Shown one piece after another: positions 1 to 9,727 of a stretch of 64,000 nt of DNA. This DNA is from Acidimicrobiales bacterium (GTDB lineage Bacteria; Actinomycetota; Acidimicrobiia; Acidimicrobiales; JADJXE01). A program made the position numbers and the translations under genes. The notes under the pieces are model-generated. The model was given only the letters and a program-made list of their open reading frames with translations. It ran no database searches and had not been told where the DNA came from. The first letter of the stretch is position 1, and every line of letters begins with the position of its first letter. The stretch lies in contig JADJXE010000001.1 in assembly GCA_016716005.1 (NCBI GenBank), forward strand, positions 943,001 to 1,007,000, given 5' to 3'.

Positions 1-1976
<1,976 letters not shown>

Positions 1977-2070
1977 CGGACCCTCCTCCCGGGGCTGACC
2001 GTCGGCCACCACCCCGGCCTCGACACGTTGGAGGGCCCGGGGCGCCGCCCCTGAACCCACGACCTGCTAG

Positions 2071-2128
2071 CCACTACATGTCGTGGTGTTGGAGCGGGGC
2101 AACGCCTCCGGGCCACAATATGTTGCAG
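2071..2128 (-). promoter_or_regulatory. Pair of NrdR-box-like operators upstream of nrdJ
   Basis: Two 16-bp elements resemble the NrdR consensus (acaCwATATwwGtgt type). One at 2071-2086 reads CCACTACATGTCGTGG, a near-perfect palindrome. One at 2113-2128 reads CCACAATATGTTGCAG, with a strong left half. Their starts are 42 bp apart, four helical turns, which puts them on the same DNA face as expected for cooperative NrdR binding. The distal box begins next to the -10 element and so covers the predicted transcription start. NrdR itself is encoded at about 13.0-13.5 kb. Confidence 0.7.
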
Positions 2129-2158
2129 ATTACACCACCGGAATTACACCGCTGTCAA
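2129..2158 (-). promoter_or_regulatory. Predicted nrdJ promoter
   Basis: On the minus strand, TTGACA (2158-2153) is followed after 18 bp by TGTAAT (2134-2129): a perfect -35 and a five-of-six -10. Transcription would start within or beside the distal NrdR box at 2113-2128, giving a leader of roughly 145 bases before the nrdJ ATG. The -35 hexamer is embedded in the left arm of the inverted repeat at 2153-2202. Confidence 0.65.
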
Positions 2159-2202
2159 CCGCTCCGGCCCCCGGGTCGTCCCGGGCCCCGGAGCGGTTGA
2201 CA
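2153..2202. repeat. 50-bp hairpin-forming inverted repeat
   Basis: Perfect 15-bp arms (2153-2167 and 2188-2202) enclose a second small hairpin, CCCGGG-TCGT-CCCGGG. There is no T-tract on either side. It may end transcription coming from yceI. The outer edge of each arm is a TTGACA hexamer pointing outward; the minus-strand one is the -35 of the nrdJ promoter. Confidence 0.7.
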
Positions 2203-2485
2203 CCGCAGCGCCAGCGAGCAGGTCAGGGGGCCTCGCGGGCGCCCTGGGTCCTCCCCCGGCTGCCGCCCCCGTGGCTCGCCCGTCCGCCCACGGCCGGGCC
2301 GCTCCACCCATCCGCTCGCCGGCGCTGCGGCCGGTGCACGAAGGCGAACCTACGGGACCCGCCCTGTGGAGAGGAAGGGGAACAACCCTGTGAATTGCCG
2401 GTGGATTTCGGGCGAACGTTCCACAGGTTGTGGACAGCCCCGGGCCGCTTGCCCGTCCGGGCGGTGGGCACCGCCGGCCCACCGG
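2203..2485. other. Non-coding stretch between the hairpin and yceI
   Basis: No credible gene is visible. The stretch is GC-rich and holds three TGTGGA/TTCCACA words near 2363-2435 that look superficially like DnaA boxes, but without a dnaA/dnaN context. It probably represents the 3' region of the yceI transcript plus spacer DNA. Confidence 0.4.
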
Positions 2486-3076
2486 TCAGCCCTGCTGCAG
2501 GACGGCCTCGACCTCGAGCTCGATCCGGGCCTTCTTGCCGACCAGCACGCCTCCCGTCTCCAGGGCTTGGTTCCAGGTGAGGCCCCAGGCTTCGCGGTCG
2601 ACCTCGGTACGGGCGGTGAACGCCGCCCGCTGGTTGCCCCACGGATCGACCTCGGTCCCCTCGTACTCGACGTCGAGCGTGACCGGCCGGGCCTCACCAC
2701 GGATGGTCAGCGTGCCCGTCACCGACCAGCGGCCCGCACCGACCGGGACCACGCCGGTGCTCTCGAAGGTGAGCGACGGGTGCCGTTCGACGTCGAAGAA
2801 GTCGGGCGATCGCAGGTGGCCGTCGCGGGTCTCGTCACGGGTGTCGATGCTGGCCGCGTCGATCGTCACCTCCACCGACGACGCCGTCGGGTCCTCGGCG
2901 ACCGTGACGACGCCGTCGAAGGCGCCGAAGCGACCGCGGGTCCGGCCCACCATCAGGTGGCGAACCACGAAGCCGACGGTGGAGTGCGACGGATCGATGG
3001 CCCAGGTCCCGGCGACGGGCAGCTCCACCCCGTCGACCGTCCTCGTGGCTGCGCTCGTGCTCGTGCTCGTGCTCAT
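2486..3076 (-). CDS. YceI-family lipocalin-like protein
   Basis: A 196-residue protein with the YceI beta-barrel fold throughout: an N-terminal WAIDPSHSTVGFVVRHLMV segment, the FDG..V motif, a central SPDFFDVERHPSLTFES motif, and a C-terminal NQALETGGVLVGKKARIELEVEA strand typical of the family. YceI proteins bind isoprenoid-like or fatty ligands and often respond to stress or pH. No signal peptide is visible; the first dozen residues are a Ser/Thr repeat (STSTSTSAATRT), so this copy is probably cytoplasmic. It diverges from a MarR regulator, with TTG-CAA palindromes between them, the usual arrangement for a MarR-controlled yceI gene. The family is certain; the ligand is unknown. Confidence 0.9.
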   Translation of the reverse strand: MSTSTSTSAATRTVDGVELPVAGTWAIDPSHSTVGFVVRHLMVGRTRGRFGAFDGVVTVAEDPTASSVEVTIDAASIDTRDETRDGHLRSPDFFDVERHPSLTFESTGVVPVGAGRWSVTGTLTIRGEARPVTLDVEYEGTEVDPWGNQRAAFTARTEVDREAWGLTWNQALETGGVLVGKKARIELEVEAVLQQG

Positions 3077-3109
3077 GGGTCGTGCTCCTCGGTGTCGTTG
3101 TGGTGCGAG

Positions 3110-3155
3110 TTGTTGTGAACAGCAATCACTCTAGCAACGATGGTTGTCATCGCAA
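3110..3155. promoter_or_regulatory. MarR-type operator cluster in the yceI/marR divergent promoter
   Basis: TTGTTGTGAACAGCAA (3110-3125, one mismatch between arms), CAACGATGGTTG (3135-3146) and TTGTCATCGCAA (3144-3155) are short TTG/CAA palindromes of the kind MarR dimers bind. They overlap the predicted yceI promoter (-35 TTGCGA at 3155-3150, 16 bp, -10 TAGAGT at 3133-3128, minus strand). This suggests the adjacent MarR protein represses yceI and possibly itself. Confidence 0.6.
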
Positions 3156-3180
3156 CCTCGTACCTCGCGGCCTAGTCGCC

Positions 3181-3186
3181 TATCCT
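3181..3186 (+). promoter_or_regulatory. -10 hexamer of a leaderless marR transcript
   Basis: TATCCT ends 7 bases before the GTG at 3194, leaving no space for a ribosome binding site. The spacing matches leaderless initiation and supports that start codon. Confidence 0.55.
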
Positions 3187-3193
3187 GCTACCG

Positions 3194-3673
3194 GTGGACG
3201 AGCTGCTCGACGACGAGCGCCTGACGGCGCTGGGCCTCCTGATCGAGGCCCACGCCCACCTGTCGCGGGTCCTCGAGCACGAGCTGCTCGAGGGTGCCGG
3301 TCTCCCGCTGTCGTGGTACGGGGTGCTCGTCCGCCTGGGGCGCTCGCCGGGCCGCCACCTCCGGATGAGCGAGCTGGCCGAGCAGATGTCGATCTCCACC
3401 AGCGGCCTGACCCGCCTGATCGACCGGATCGAGACGGCCGGGCTGGTGCGGCGCGAGTCGTGCCCCACCGATCGCCGGGGATGGTTCGCGGTGCTCACGC
3501 CCGAGGGCGAGGCGCGCCTGCGCGAGGCGACCCCCCTCCACCTCCGGGGCGTCGAGGAGCACCTCACCGGGCTGCTCTCGCCCGGCGAGCTGGCCGACCT
3601 GACCGGCGCGCTGCGCAAGGTGCGCGACGACGGCCGACGCCAGGTCGGCGACGACGACCAGGAGCGGCCCTGA
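3194..3673 (+). CDS. MarR-family transcriptional regulator
   Basis: A 159-residue winged-helix repressor. The DNA-binding part is visible: the recognition region RMSELAEQMSISTSGLTRLIDRIETAGLV (about residues 57-85), then the beta-wing RRESCPTDRRGWFAVLTPEG, which carries the conserved D-R wing residues. Flanking N- and C-terminal helices form the dimer interface. The start is GTG at 3194, 7 bases after a TATCCT element. It is divergent from yceI, with MarR-like palindromes between the two, so the likely target is yceI. The effector cannot be read from the sequence. Confidence 0.93.
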   Translation: MDELLDDERLTALGLLIEAHAHLSRVLEHELLEGAGLPLSWYGVLVRLGRSPGRHLRMSELAEQMSISTSGLTRLIDRIETAGLVRRESCPTDRRGWFAVLTPEGEARLREATPLHLRGVEEHLTGLLSPGELADLTGALRKVRDDGRRQVGDDDQERP

Positions 3674-3723
3674 TCCCGGCCCGGGCCTAGCCTGACACCG
3701 ACCACCACGGGGGAAGCAGGCCG

Positions 3724-4425
3724 ATGGCCATCCGACGCGGGCACCGAGAACGCCACCTCAGCGGTCGGGCCGCCTGGCTGCGCGCCGCCGTGCTCGGCGC
3801 CAACGACGGGCTGGTGTCGACGGCCAGCCTGATGCTGGGTGTGGCTGCGGCCGCCGGCGCCCGCAGCGCGATCCTCACGGCCGGCGTCGCCGGGCTGGCC
3901 GCCGGCGCCCTGTCGATGGCTGCGGGCGAGTACGTGTCGGTCAGCTCGCAGCGCGACACCGAGCTGGCCGACCTGGCCCGAGAGCGCGAGGAGCTGGCCA
4001 CCGCCCCCGAGGCCGAGCTCCGCGAGCTCGCCGCCATCTACCGGGACCGCGGCCTGTCCCCCGAGCTGGCCGGTCAGGTCGCGCGGGAGCTGTCCCAGGG
4101 CGACGCCCTGGCGGTGCACGCCCGGGACGAGCTGAACCTCGACGTCGACGTCCTGGCCCGGCCGGTCCAGGCCGCGGTGGTGTCGGCGCTCAGCTTCGCG
4201 ATCGGCGCGCTCCTCCCGATCCTGACCGTGCTGGCGATCGGCGCCTCCGCCCGGGTGGTCGTCACCGTGGCGGTGGCGCTCGCCGCCCTCGGGATCCTCG
4301 GCGCCGTCGGCGCCCAGCTCGGTGGCGCCCCGAAGGGCCGGGCGGCCATCCGGGTGCTCATCGGCGGCACCCTGGCCATGGGCATCACCGCCCTCGTGGG
4401 GCGGCTCGTGTCGGTGGCCGTGTAG
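3724..4425 (+). CDS. VIT1/CCC1-family membrane transporter
   Basis: A 233-residue integral membrane protein of the VIT/Ccc1 family, which moves iron or manganese across membranes. The signature N-terminal helix is present (LRAAVLGANDGLVSTASLMLGVAAA, about residues 19-43), with the conserved N-D-G-L. A second helix ending in GALSMAAGEYVSVSSQRDTE follows, then an acidic amphipathic cytoplasmic stretch (about 75-135) and three C-terminal helices. The start is ATG, with GGGGGAAG upstream. The next gene begins 7 bases after its stop. The fold is secure; the metal specificity is not readable. Confidence 0.88.
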   Translation: MAIRRGHRERHLSGRAAWLRAAVLGANDGLVSTASLMLGVAAAAGARSAILTAGVAGLAAGALSMAAGEYVSVSSQRDTELADLAREREELATAPEAELRELAAIYRDRGLSPELAGQVARELSQGDALAVHARDELNLDVDVLARPVQAAVVSALSFAIGALLPILTVLAIGASARVVVTVAVALAALGILGAVGAQLGGAPKGRAAIRVLIGGTLAMGITALVGRLVSVAV

Positions 4426-4432
4426 CGGGCGC

Positions 4433-5683
4433 GTGAGCGACCACCCGGCCTCGCCCGAGCCGGCCGACGCCCCGGCCGCCGACCCGCCCCGTCGACGGCG
4501 GCGGCAACGGGTGCCCCGGCCGCTGCGCCGCACGGCCCTCGCGCTTGTGTTCCTGCTCGCCCTCAACTACCTGGTCCTGCCCCAGGTCGCGGGTGCCCGC
4601 CAGGCCGCCACCGTGCTGGTCGACCTGAACCCCTGGCTCGTGCTGCTCGGCCTGGCGCTGCAGGCCGCGGCCATCGTCACCTACACGCTCTTCACCCGGT
4701 CGCTGCTGCCGGAGCCGCATCCCCGCGTCGACCCGCTGCTGCGGATCCAGCTGTCGACGCTCACGGTGACGAACCTGGTACCGGGTGGCTCGGCCGCCGG
4801 CGGCGCCCTGGGCGTGCGGCTCCTGAACCGGCTCGGGGTGTCCCTCACCGACGCCACCTTCGCCCTGGCCACGGCCGGCCTCGGCTCGGCGGTGGTGCTC
4901 AACGTGCTGCTGTGGCTCGGGCTCCTGCTCTCCATCCCGCTGCGGGGCTTCCAGCCGGTGTCGGGCACGGTGGCGATCGTCGGCGTCGTCCTCATCGGCG
5001 GCTTCGCCGCCGCCGTGCTGCTCCTGGTGCGAGGCCAGGACCGGGCCGAGCGGGGGCTTCGGGCCGTGGGCCGCCGGATCCCCCTCGTCGACTCCGAGGC
5101 GCTGGTGCGGATCGCCCGGCACCTGGCCGAGCGGCTGCAGACCCTGGCCGCCGACCCGCCCCTCCTGTGGCGGGCCATCGGGTGGTCGTCGCTCAACTGG
5201 GCGCTGAGCATGGCGTCGCTGTGGGTGTTCGTGGCCGCCTACGGCCACCGGGTCCCGCTCGACGGGCTGGTGATCGCCTTCGGGCTGGCCAACGTGAGCG
5301 CTGCCATCCCGCTCACACCCGGCGGGGTCGGCATCGTCGAGGTGGTGATGACCTCGACGCTCGTCGGGTTCGGCATCCCCCGCGGCGAGGCCCTGCTGGG
5401 GGTGGTCACGTTCCGCCTGGCCAGCTTCTGGCTGCCGATCCCCCTCGGCGCGCTGGCCTACCTGTCGCTGCACGTGGGGCCGGTGTCGATCGACCGCCAC
5501 CGCCGCCGCGAGGAGCGCCGGGCCGAGCTGCGCCGCCTGGCCGAGGAGGCGCTGGCCGAGGCCGAGACCCGGGCCGAGTGGGCCGAGCGGGTGGGCATCC
5601 GGGCCGGGCCCGGTGACACCCCGGGCGCGGCCGGCAACACCGGCCCGGCGGGCACGGGACGACCCGGCGGCCCTGCGGGCTGA
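4433..5683 (+). CDS. UPF0104 / lysylphosphatidylglycerol-synthase-type flippase domain protein
   Basis: A 416-residue polytopic membrane protein with eight or so helices, matching the YbhN/UPF0104 (LPG synthase transmembrane) family. Diagnostic stretches are TNLVPGGSAAGGALGVRLLNRLG (about residues 118-140) and NVSAAIPLTPGGVGIVEVVMTSTLVGFG (about 288-315); the PGG-GxxE motif is conserved. Members act as lipid flippases or membrane anchors for glycosyltransferases. Only the membrane part is present; there is no aminoacyltransferase domain. The C-terminus is a charged coiled tail. The start chosen is GTG at 4433, just after the preceding stop; the frame is open further upstream but would overlap the VIT-family gene. 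The 3' end carries the first copy of a 32-bp direct repeat. Confidence 0.8.
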   Translation: MSDHPASPEPADAPAADPPRRRRRQRVPRPLRRTALALVFLLALNYLVLPQVAGARQAATVLVDLNPWLVLLGLALQAAAIVTYTLFTRSLLPEPHPRVDPLLRIQLSTLTVTNLVPGGSAAGGALGVRLLNRLGVSLTDATFALATAGLGSAVVLNVLLWLGLLLSIPLRGFQPVSGTVAIVGVVLIGGFAAAVLLLVRGQDRAERGLRAVGRRIPLVDSEALVRIARHLAERLQTLAADPPLLWRAIGWSSLNWALSMASLWVFVAAYGHRVPLDGLVIAFGLANVSAAIPLTPGGVGIVEVVMTSTLVGFGIPRGEALLGVVTFRLASFWLPIPLGALAYLSLHVGPVSIDRHRRREERRAELRRLAEEALAEAETRAEWAERVGIRAGPGDTPGAAGNTGPAGTGRPGGPAG

Positions 5684-5740
5684 GATCAGGGCTGCCAGGC
5701 GCCCACGACGGGCACGGGACGACCCGGCGGCCCTGCGGGC
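5649..5740. repeat. Two perfect copies of a 32-bp direct repeat, 60 bp apart
   Basis: The same 32-bp unit, beginning CGGGCACGGGACGACCCGG, occurs at 5649-5680 and 5709-5740. The first copy encodes the last residues of the UPF0104 gene and the second lies in the spacer before the convergent oxidoreductase gene. The second copy extends into a hairpin CGGCCC-TGC-GGGCCG (5728-5742) that could end transcription from both sides. Confidence 0.8.
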
Positions 5741-5746
5741 CGAGGG

Positions 5747-8005
5747 CTACGCCGGCGCGACCGTGACCGGGATGCCGTTGAGCACCGCGTTGCCCGACAG
5801 CGCGTCGATCAGCTCGTCGTCGGCCAGCAGGTTCGAGTTCACGCCGGGCCGGCCCGACGCGACGCCCAGGCGGACGCCGTCGAGATCGTGCCCCCACCCG
5901 TGCGGCAGGCTCACGACCCCCGGGAGGATGCCGTCGGTCACCTCCACCGGCGCCACCACCTGGCCCACGCGCGACGCCACCAGCGCCGATGCCCCGTCGG
6001 TCAGGCCGAGGCGCCCGGCGTCGTCGGGGTGGATCTGGAGCGTGCACCGCTCCTTGCCCTTCACCAGCACGTGCAGGTTGTGCATCCACGAGTTGTTCGA
6101 GCGGAGATGCCGCCGGCCCACCAGCACGAAGCCGTCGCCGGCCCGCTCGGCCGCCTCGGCCAGCCGGTCGCAGTCGTCGATCAGCTCCGGGCGGGCCAGC
6201 TCGATGCGGCCGGACGGCGTGCGCAGCACCTCCGGCAGCCGGGGAGCGAGGGGCCCCAGGTCGACGCCGTGCGGGTTGGCCTCGAGCACGTCGAGGGACA
6301 GCCCGTCGGGCACCACCCCGAAGGCGTCGCCGTACGGGCCGGTCCGCAGCATGAGGTCGAGGATGCGATCGGGGCCGCGGCGCCCCGCCAGCGCCGCCAG
6401 CAGCTCGTCGGCGCTGCGGCCGTGCACCGGCGAGTACGGATCGCTCACCGCCCCCTGCACCATCCCCGCGATCGTGAGGTCGTCGACGAGAGCGGGATCG
6501 GCTGCGGCCCCCTGGCCCTGCGCGATCAGCGCCAGCCGGGCCAGGATCTCCCATTCGTCGGGCTGGCCGGGCTCGAGGGGGAACACCGGGGGCGAGTAGT
6601 TGGCCACGTTGCGGACGGCGAAGGCCAGCAGGGCCAGGTCGTAGTGGGAGCGCTGCAGGCTCGACGGGGGCGGCAGGATCACGTCGGCGTGGCGGGTGGT
6701 CTCGTTGAGGTAGATGTCGACGCTCACCATGCACTCGAGCGTCGCGAGGGCCGCATCGAGCCGGCCGCTGTTCGGGCACGACAGCACCGGGTTGCCGGCC
6801 ACCGTGACCAGGGCCCGGATCCGGCCCTCACCGGGCGTGTCGATCTCCTCGGCCAGCGCGGCCACCGGGTACTCGCCGAGGGTCTCGGGCAGGCCCCGCA
6901 CCCTCGTGTGGCTCCGCCCCACCACGAACGGCTTGCCCGTGCCCGGCTTGCCGCGGGTGGTGGCGCTGCCCGCAGCGGGGAGGTTGAACATGGCCCCGCC
7001 CGGACGGTCGAGGTTGCCGGTGAGGATGTTGACCACGTCGACCAGCCACGAGGCGAGGGTGCCGAACTCCTGCGTGCAGGTGCCGATCCGCCCGTAGACC
7101 GCAGCCGTGGGGGCCTCGACCAGCTCCCGCGCCAGCCGGCCGACCGTGTCGGACTCGATCCCGCAGGCCGGCGCGACCACCTCCGCCGGGAACCGCTTGG
7201 CCACGTCGCGCACCTGCTCGAGCCCCTCGACCAGGCCCTCGGCCCCACCCAGCCGCACGAGATCCTGCTCGAACAGGGCGTGCACGATGCCCATCAGCAG
7301 CAGGGCGTCGGTGCCGGGTCGGATGGCGACCCACTCGTCGGCCTCCTCGGCCGTGCGGCTCCTGCGGGGATCGACGACCACCAGCCGCCCGCCGCGGGCT
7401 CGCAACGCCTCCAGCCGGCCGGGGAAGTCGGGGGCGGTGCAGATGCTGCCGTTGGACGCGTACGGGTTGGCGCCCAGCACCAGCAGGTGGTCGGTGCGGT
7501 CGAGGTCGGGCACGGGGATGGTGCCGCCGGTGCCGAACAGGAAGCCCGACGAGAGCTCCTTGGGACGCTGGTCGACCGTGCTCGCCGAGTAGCGCTGGCG
7601 GGTGCCGAGGGCCTTCAGGAGCACCCGGTTGAACAGCATCGCCGACAGGTTGTGGGCACCTGGGTTGCCCAGGTAGGTGGCCACCGCGTCGCGGCCGTGC
7701 TGCTCCAGCACCGGCAGGAGCCGGCGCTCGACCTCGGCGAAGGCCTCGTCCCAGGTCACCTCCACGAACACCCCATCGCGCTTCACGAGCGGGGCGCGCA
7801 GGCGGTCGGGATCCTCGTGGAGCTGCTTGAGCGACGATCCCTTCGGGCACAGGTAGCCGTGGCTGAACACGTCGTCGCGGTCGCCGCGGATGCGCACCAC
7901 CTGCTCGCCGCTCACCTGGATCTCGAGGCCGCACCCGGCCTCGCAGAGCGGGCAGGTCCGGATGGCGACGCGGCTGGCCGCGCTGGTTTCGTCGACGACG
8001 GTCAC
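5747..8005 (-). CDS. Molybdopterin-dependent oxidoreductase (formate-dehydrogenase/BisC-like)
   Basis: A 752-residue Mo/W-bis-MGD enzyme. The N-terminus holds a 4Fe-4S domain with C-P-L-C-E-A-G-C (about residues 18-25) and the fourth ligand in YLCPKG. A prokaryotic molybdopterin oxidoreductase core (about 60-500) carries LVLGANPYASNGS and VVVDPRRSRTAEEAD cofactor-binding segments, and the C-terminal dinucleotide-binding barrel reads VGRRHLRSNNSWMHN and SLPHGWGHD. The residue expected to coordinate Mo lies in a Y-S-A-S-T-V-D-Q stretch without Cys or SeCys, so a formate dehydrogenase role should not be assumed. No small subunit or electron carrier lies beside it. Upstream is a divergent SDR gene. 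Confidence 0.88.
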   Translation of the reverse strand: MTVVDETSAASRVAIRTCPLCEAGCGLEIQVSGEQVVRIRGDRDDVFSHGYLCPKGSSLKQLHEDPDRLRAPLVKRDGVFVEVTWDEAFAEVERRLLPVLEQHGRDAVATYLGNPGAHNLSAMLFNRVLLKALGTRQRYSASTVDQRPKELSSGFLFGTGGTIPVPDLDRTDHLLVLGANPYASNGSICTAPDFPGRLEALRARGGRLVVVDPRRSRTAEEADEWVAIRPGTDALLLMGIVHALFEQDLVRLGGAEGLVEGLEQVRDVAKRFPAEVVAPACGIESDTVGRLARELVEAPTAAVYGRIGTCTQEFGTLASWLVDVVNILTGNLDRPGGAMFNLPAAGSATTRGKPGTGKPFVVGRSHTRVRGLPETLGEYPVAALAEEIDTPGEGRIRALVTVAGNPVLSCPNSGRLDAALATLECMVSVDIYLNETTRHADVILPPPSSLQRSHYDLALLAFAVRNVANYSPPVFPLEPGQPDEWEILARLALIAQGQGAAADPALVDDLTIAGMVQGAVSDPYSPVHGRSADELLAALAGRRGPDRILDLMLRTGPYGDAFGVVPDGLSLDVLEANPHGVDLGPLAPRLPEVLRTPSGRIELARPELIDDCDRLAEAAERAGDGFVLVGRRHLRSNNSWMHNLHVLVKGKERCTLQIHPDDAGRLGLTDGASALVASRVGQVVAPVEVTDGILPGVVSLPHGWGHDLDGVRLGVASGRPGVNSNLLADDELIDALSGNAVLNGIPVTVAPA

Positions 8006-8113
8006 GGTGGCCCCCCTCGGTGGCGACGTCCGCCCATCCTCTCACCTGCTCCCGACGGTCGCCCGCCCGCAGGGATGGCAGGCTGGGCCGGCCATCGACC
8101 GCAAGGGGGAATC

Positions 8114-8980
8114 GTGGACTCGCTCGTAGGGAAGACCGCCGTCATCACCGGGGCCGCCAGCGGCATGGGCCGGGCCTTCGCCACCAGGTTCGCGGCGGCC
8201 GGCATGAAGGTCGCCCTGGCCGACGTCGAGGAGCCGACCCTGCGGCAGGCGGTGACCGAGCTGGAGGCCGGCGGGGCCACCGCCATCGGCGTGGTCACCG
8301 ACGTGTCCGAGGGTGCCGCCATGGACGCCCTCGCCCAGCGGGCCCGTGACGAGCTCGGCGGTGCGCACGTGGTGTGCCTGAACGCCGGGGTGGGCGGCCC
8401 GATGGTGCCCCTGCCGCACCTCACCGAGCACGACTGGGCCTGGACCCTGGGCGTGAACCTGTGGGGTGTCATCCACGGGGTGCGGGCCTTCCTCCCGTCG
8501 TTGCTCGAGCAGGACGAGGGTCACCTGGTGATGACCGCCTCGGTGGCGGGGCTGGTGGGCGGCGTGGGCGGGCCCTACGCCGTCTCCAAGTTCGGCGTGG
8601 TCGCGCTGGCCGAGGCGGTGTACTGGCACCTGCAGGACACCGGCTCCAACGTCGGCGTCACGGTGCTGTGCCCCGGGCTGGTGGCGACCCGCATCATGGA
8701 GTCGGAGCGCAACCGCCCGGAGCGGCTCATCGGCACCAGCTCGTGGGAACCGACGCCCGACGACGAGCTGCGCCTCCAGGTGTTCAAAGAGCTCATCCAG
8801 GCGGCCAAGCCGCCCGCCGAGGTGGCCGACCTGGTGCACGACGCCGTGCTCGAGAACCGCTTCTACCTGTACACCGACGACGCCTTCGTGCCGGTCATCC
8901 GCGCACGCCACCGCTTCGTCGAGGAGGGTCGCAACCCCCAGCGGGCCGACCTCCTGGGGCTGCTCGCCGACGAGGGCTGA
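8114..8980 (+). CDS. Short-chain dehydrogenase/reductase (classical SDR)
   Basis: A 288-residue NAD(P)-dependent oxidoreductase. The Rossmann glycine motif is TGAASGMG (about residues 13-20). D-V after the second strand suggests NAD-type binding, NAG is present at LNAGVG, and the catalytic set is Ser in TASVAG with Tyr-Ala-Val-Ser-Lys (YAVSK). A C-terminal extension of about 40 residues beyond the usual 250 forms a substrate lid. The start is GTG at 8114, preceded by AAGGGGGA. The following RibD-like gene starts 4 bases after its stop, so the two are co-transcribed. The substrate cannot be inferred. Confidence 0.9.
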   Translation: MDSLVGKTAVITGAASGMGRAFATRFAAAGMKVALADVEEPTLRQAVTELEAGGATAIGVVTDVSEGAAMDALAQRARDELGGAHVVCLNAGVGGPMVPLPHLTEHDWAWTLGVNLWGVIHGVRAFLPSLLEQDEGHLVMTASVAGLVGGVGGPYAVSKFGVVALAEAVYWHLQDTGSNVGVTVLCPGLVATRIMESERNRPERLIGTSSWEPTPDDELRLQVFKELIQAAKPPAEVADLVHDAVLENRFYLYTDDAFVPVIRARHRFVEEGRNPQRADLLGLLADEG

Positions 8981-8984
8981 GCGG

Positions 8985-9677
8985 GTGCTGCGGCGAGCGG
9001 CGCCGACGACGCCCCTGGAGGCGGCCGACGCCTACGCCGACCCGGCGCGGGGCCCGCACGACGGGCGCCCGTGGGTCCTGGTGAACATGGTCGCCAGCCT
9101 CGACGGTGCCAGCGCCGTGGCCGGGCGGTCGGGCGGGCTGGGCGGTCCGGCCGACCGCGCCGTGTTCCGCGCCCTGCGGTCGCTCGCCGACGTCGTGCTC
9201 GTGGGCGCGGGCACCGCCAACGCCGAGGGGTACCGCCCGGCCCGGCCCGGCCCCGACGGCCGGCGCCCCCGGCTCGCCGTGGTGAGCGGCCGCCTGTCGG
9301 TGGACTGGTCGCTCCCGATGTTCACCGACGACCCCCTTCCCTACCTCGTCACCACCGACGGAGCGGCCGTGCCGAACGCCGCGCCGGTCGAGGTGATCCG
9401 AGCCGGCGCGACCGGCGTCGACTGCTCCCTGGCCCTGGCCGCGCTGCTCGACCGGGGCGTCGGGATCGTGCTCTGCGAGGGGGGCCCCACGCTCAACGGG
9501 CAGCTGGCGGCGGCCGGCCTGGTCGACGAGTGGTGCATCACCGTGGCCCCGCTGGTGGCCGGGGGCGACGCGCCGCGCGTCGTGCGCGGGCCCCCCATCG
9601 ACCCGCCGGTGGCCCTGCGGCTCGACCAGGTGCTCGACGCCGACGGCGTCCTGTTCCTCCGCTACCTCGCGCCCTAG
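8985..9677 (+). CDS. RibD C-terminal-domain (pyrimidine reductase-like, DHFR-fold) protein
   Basis: A 230-residue protein consisting only of a RibD_C domain. It has VLVNMVASLDGASAVAGRSGGLGGPADRAVFRALR near the N-terminus (the conserved M-x-S-x-D-G and G-x-x-D), an ADVVLVGAGTANAEGY nucleotide-binding segment, and CEGGPTLNGQLAAAGLVDEW near the C-terminus. Within riboflavin synthesis the domain reduces the 5-amino-6-ribosylamino uracil intermediate with NADPH. No deaminase domain and no other riboflavin-synthesis gene lies nearby, so it may be a stand-alone reductase with another pterin- or flavin-like substrate, as in several actinobacterial paralogues. The start is GTG at 8985, 4 bases after the SDR stop. 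Confidence 0.85.
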   Translation: MLRRAAPTTPLEAADAYADPARGPHDGRPWVLVNMVASLDGASAVAGRSGGLGGPADRAVFRALRSLADVVLVGAGTANAEGYRPARPGPDGRRPRLAVVSGRLSVDWSLPMFTDDPLPYLVTTDGAAVPNAAPVEVIRAGATGVDCSLALAALLDRGVGIVLCEGGPTLNGQLAAAGLVDEWCITVAPLVAGGDAPRVVRGPPIDPPVALRLDQVLDADGVLFLRYLAP

Positions 9678-9727
9678 GGGGACCTTCGCCTCTGGCCCGG
9701 GCACGGCCCTTGGCGTTCCCTGGAGGC

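Noticed and set aside
2363..2435. Cluster of TGTGGA/TTCCACA words resembling DnaA boxes
   Set aside because: Only one reaches eight of nine matches to an actinobacterial box; there is no dnaA, dnaN or AT-rich unwinding element, so it is not an origin.
5888..8110. Long plus-strand open frame opposite the molybdopterin oxidoreductase
   Set aside because: It is antisense to a protein with clear Fe-S and cofactor motifs and continues into the real SDR frame only by chance; it has no domain features of its own.
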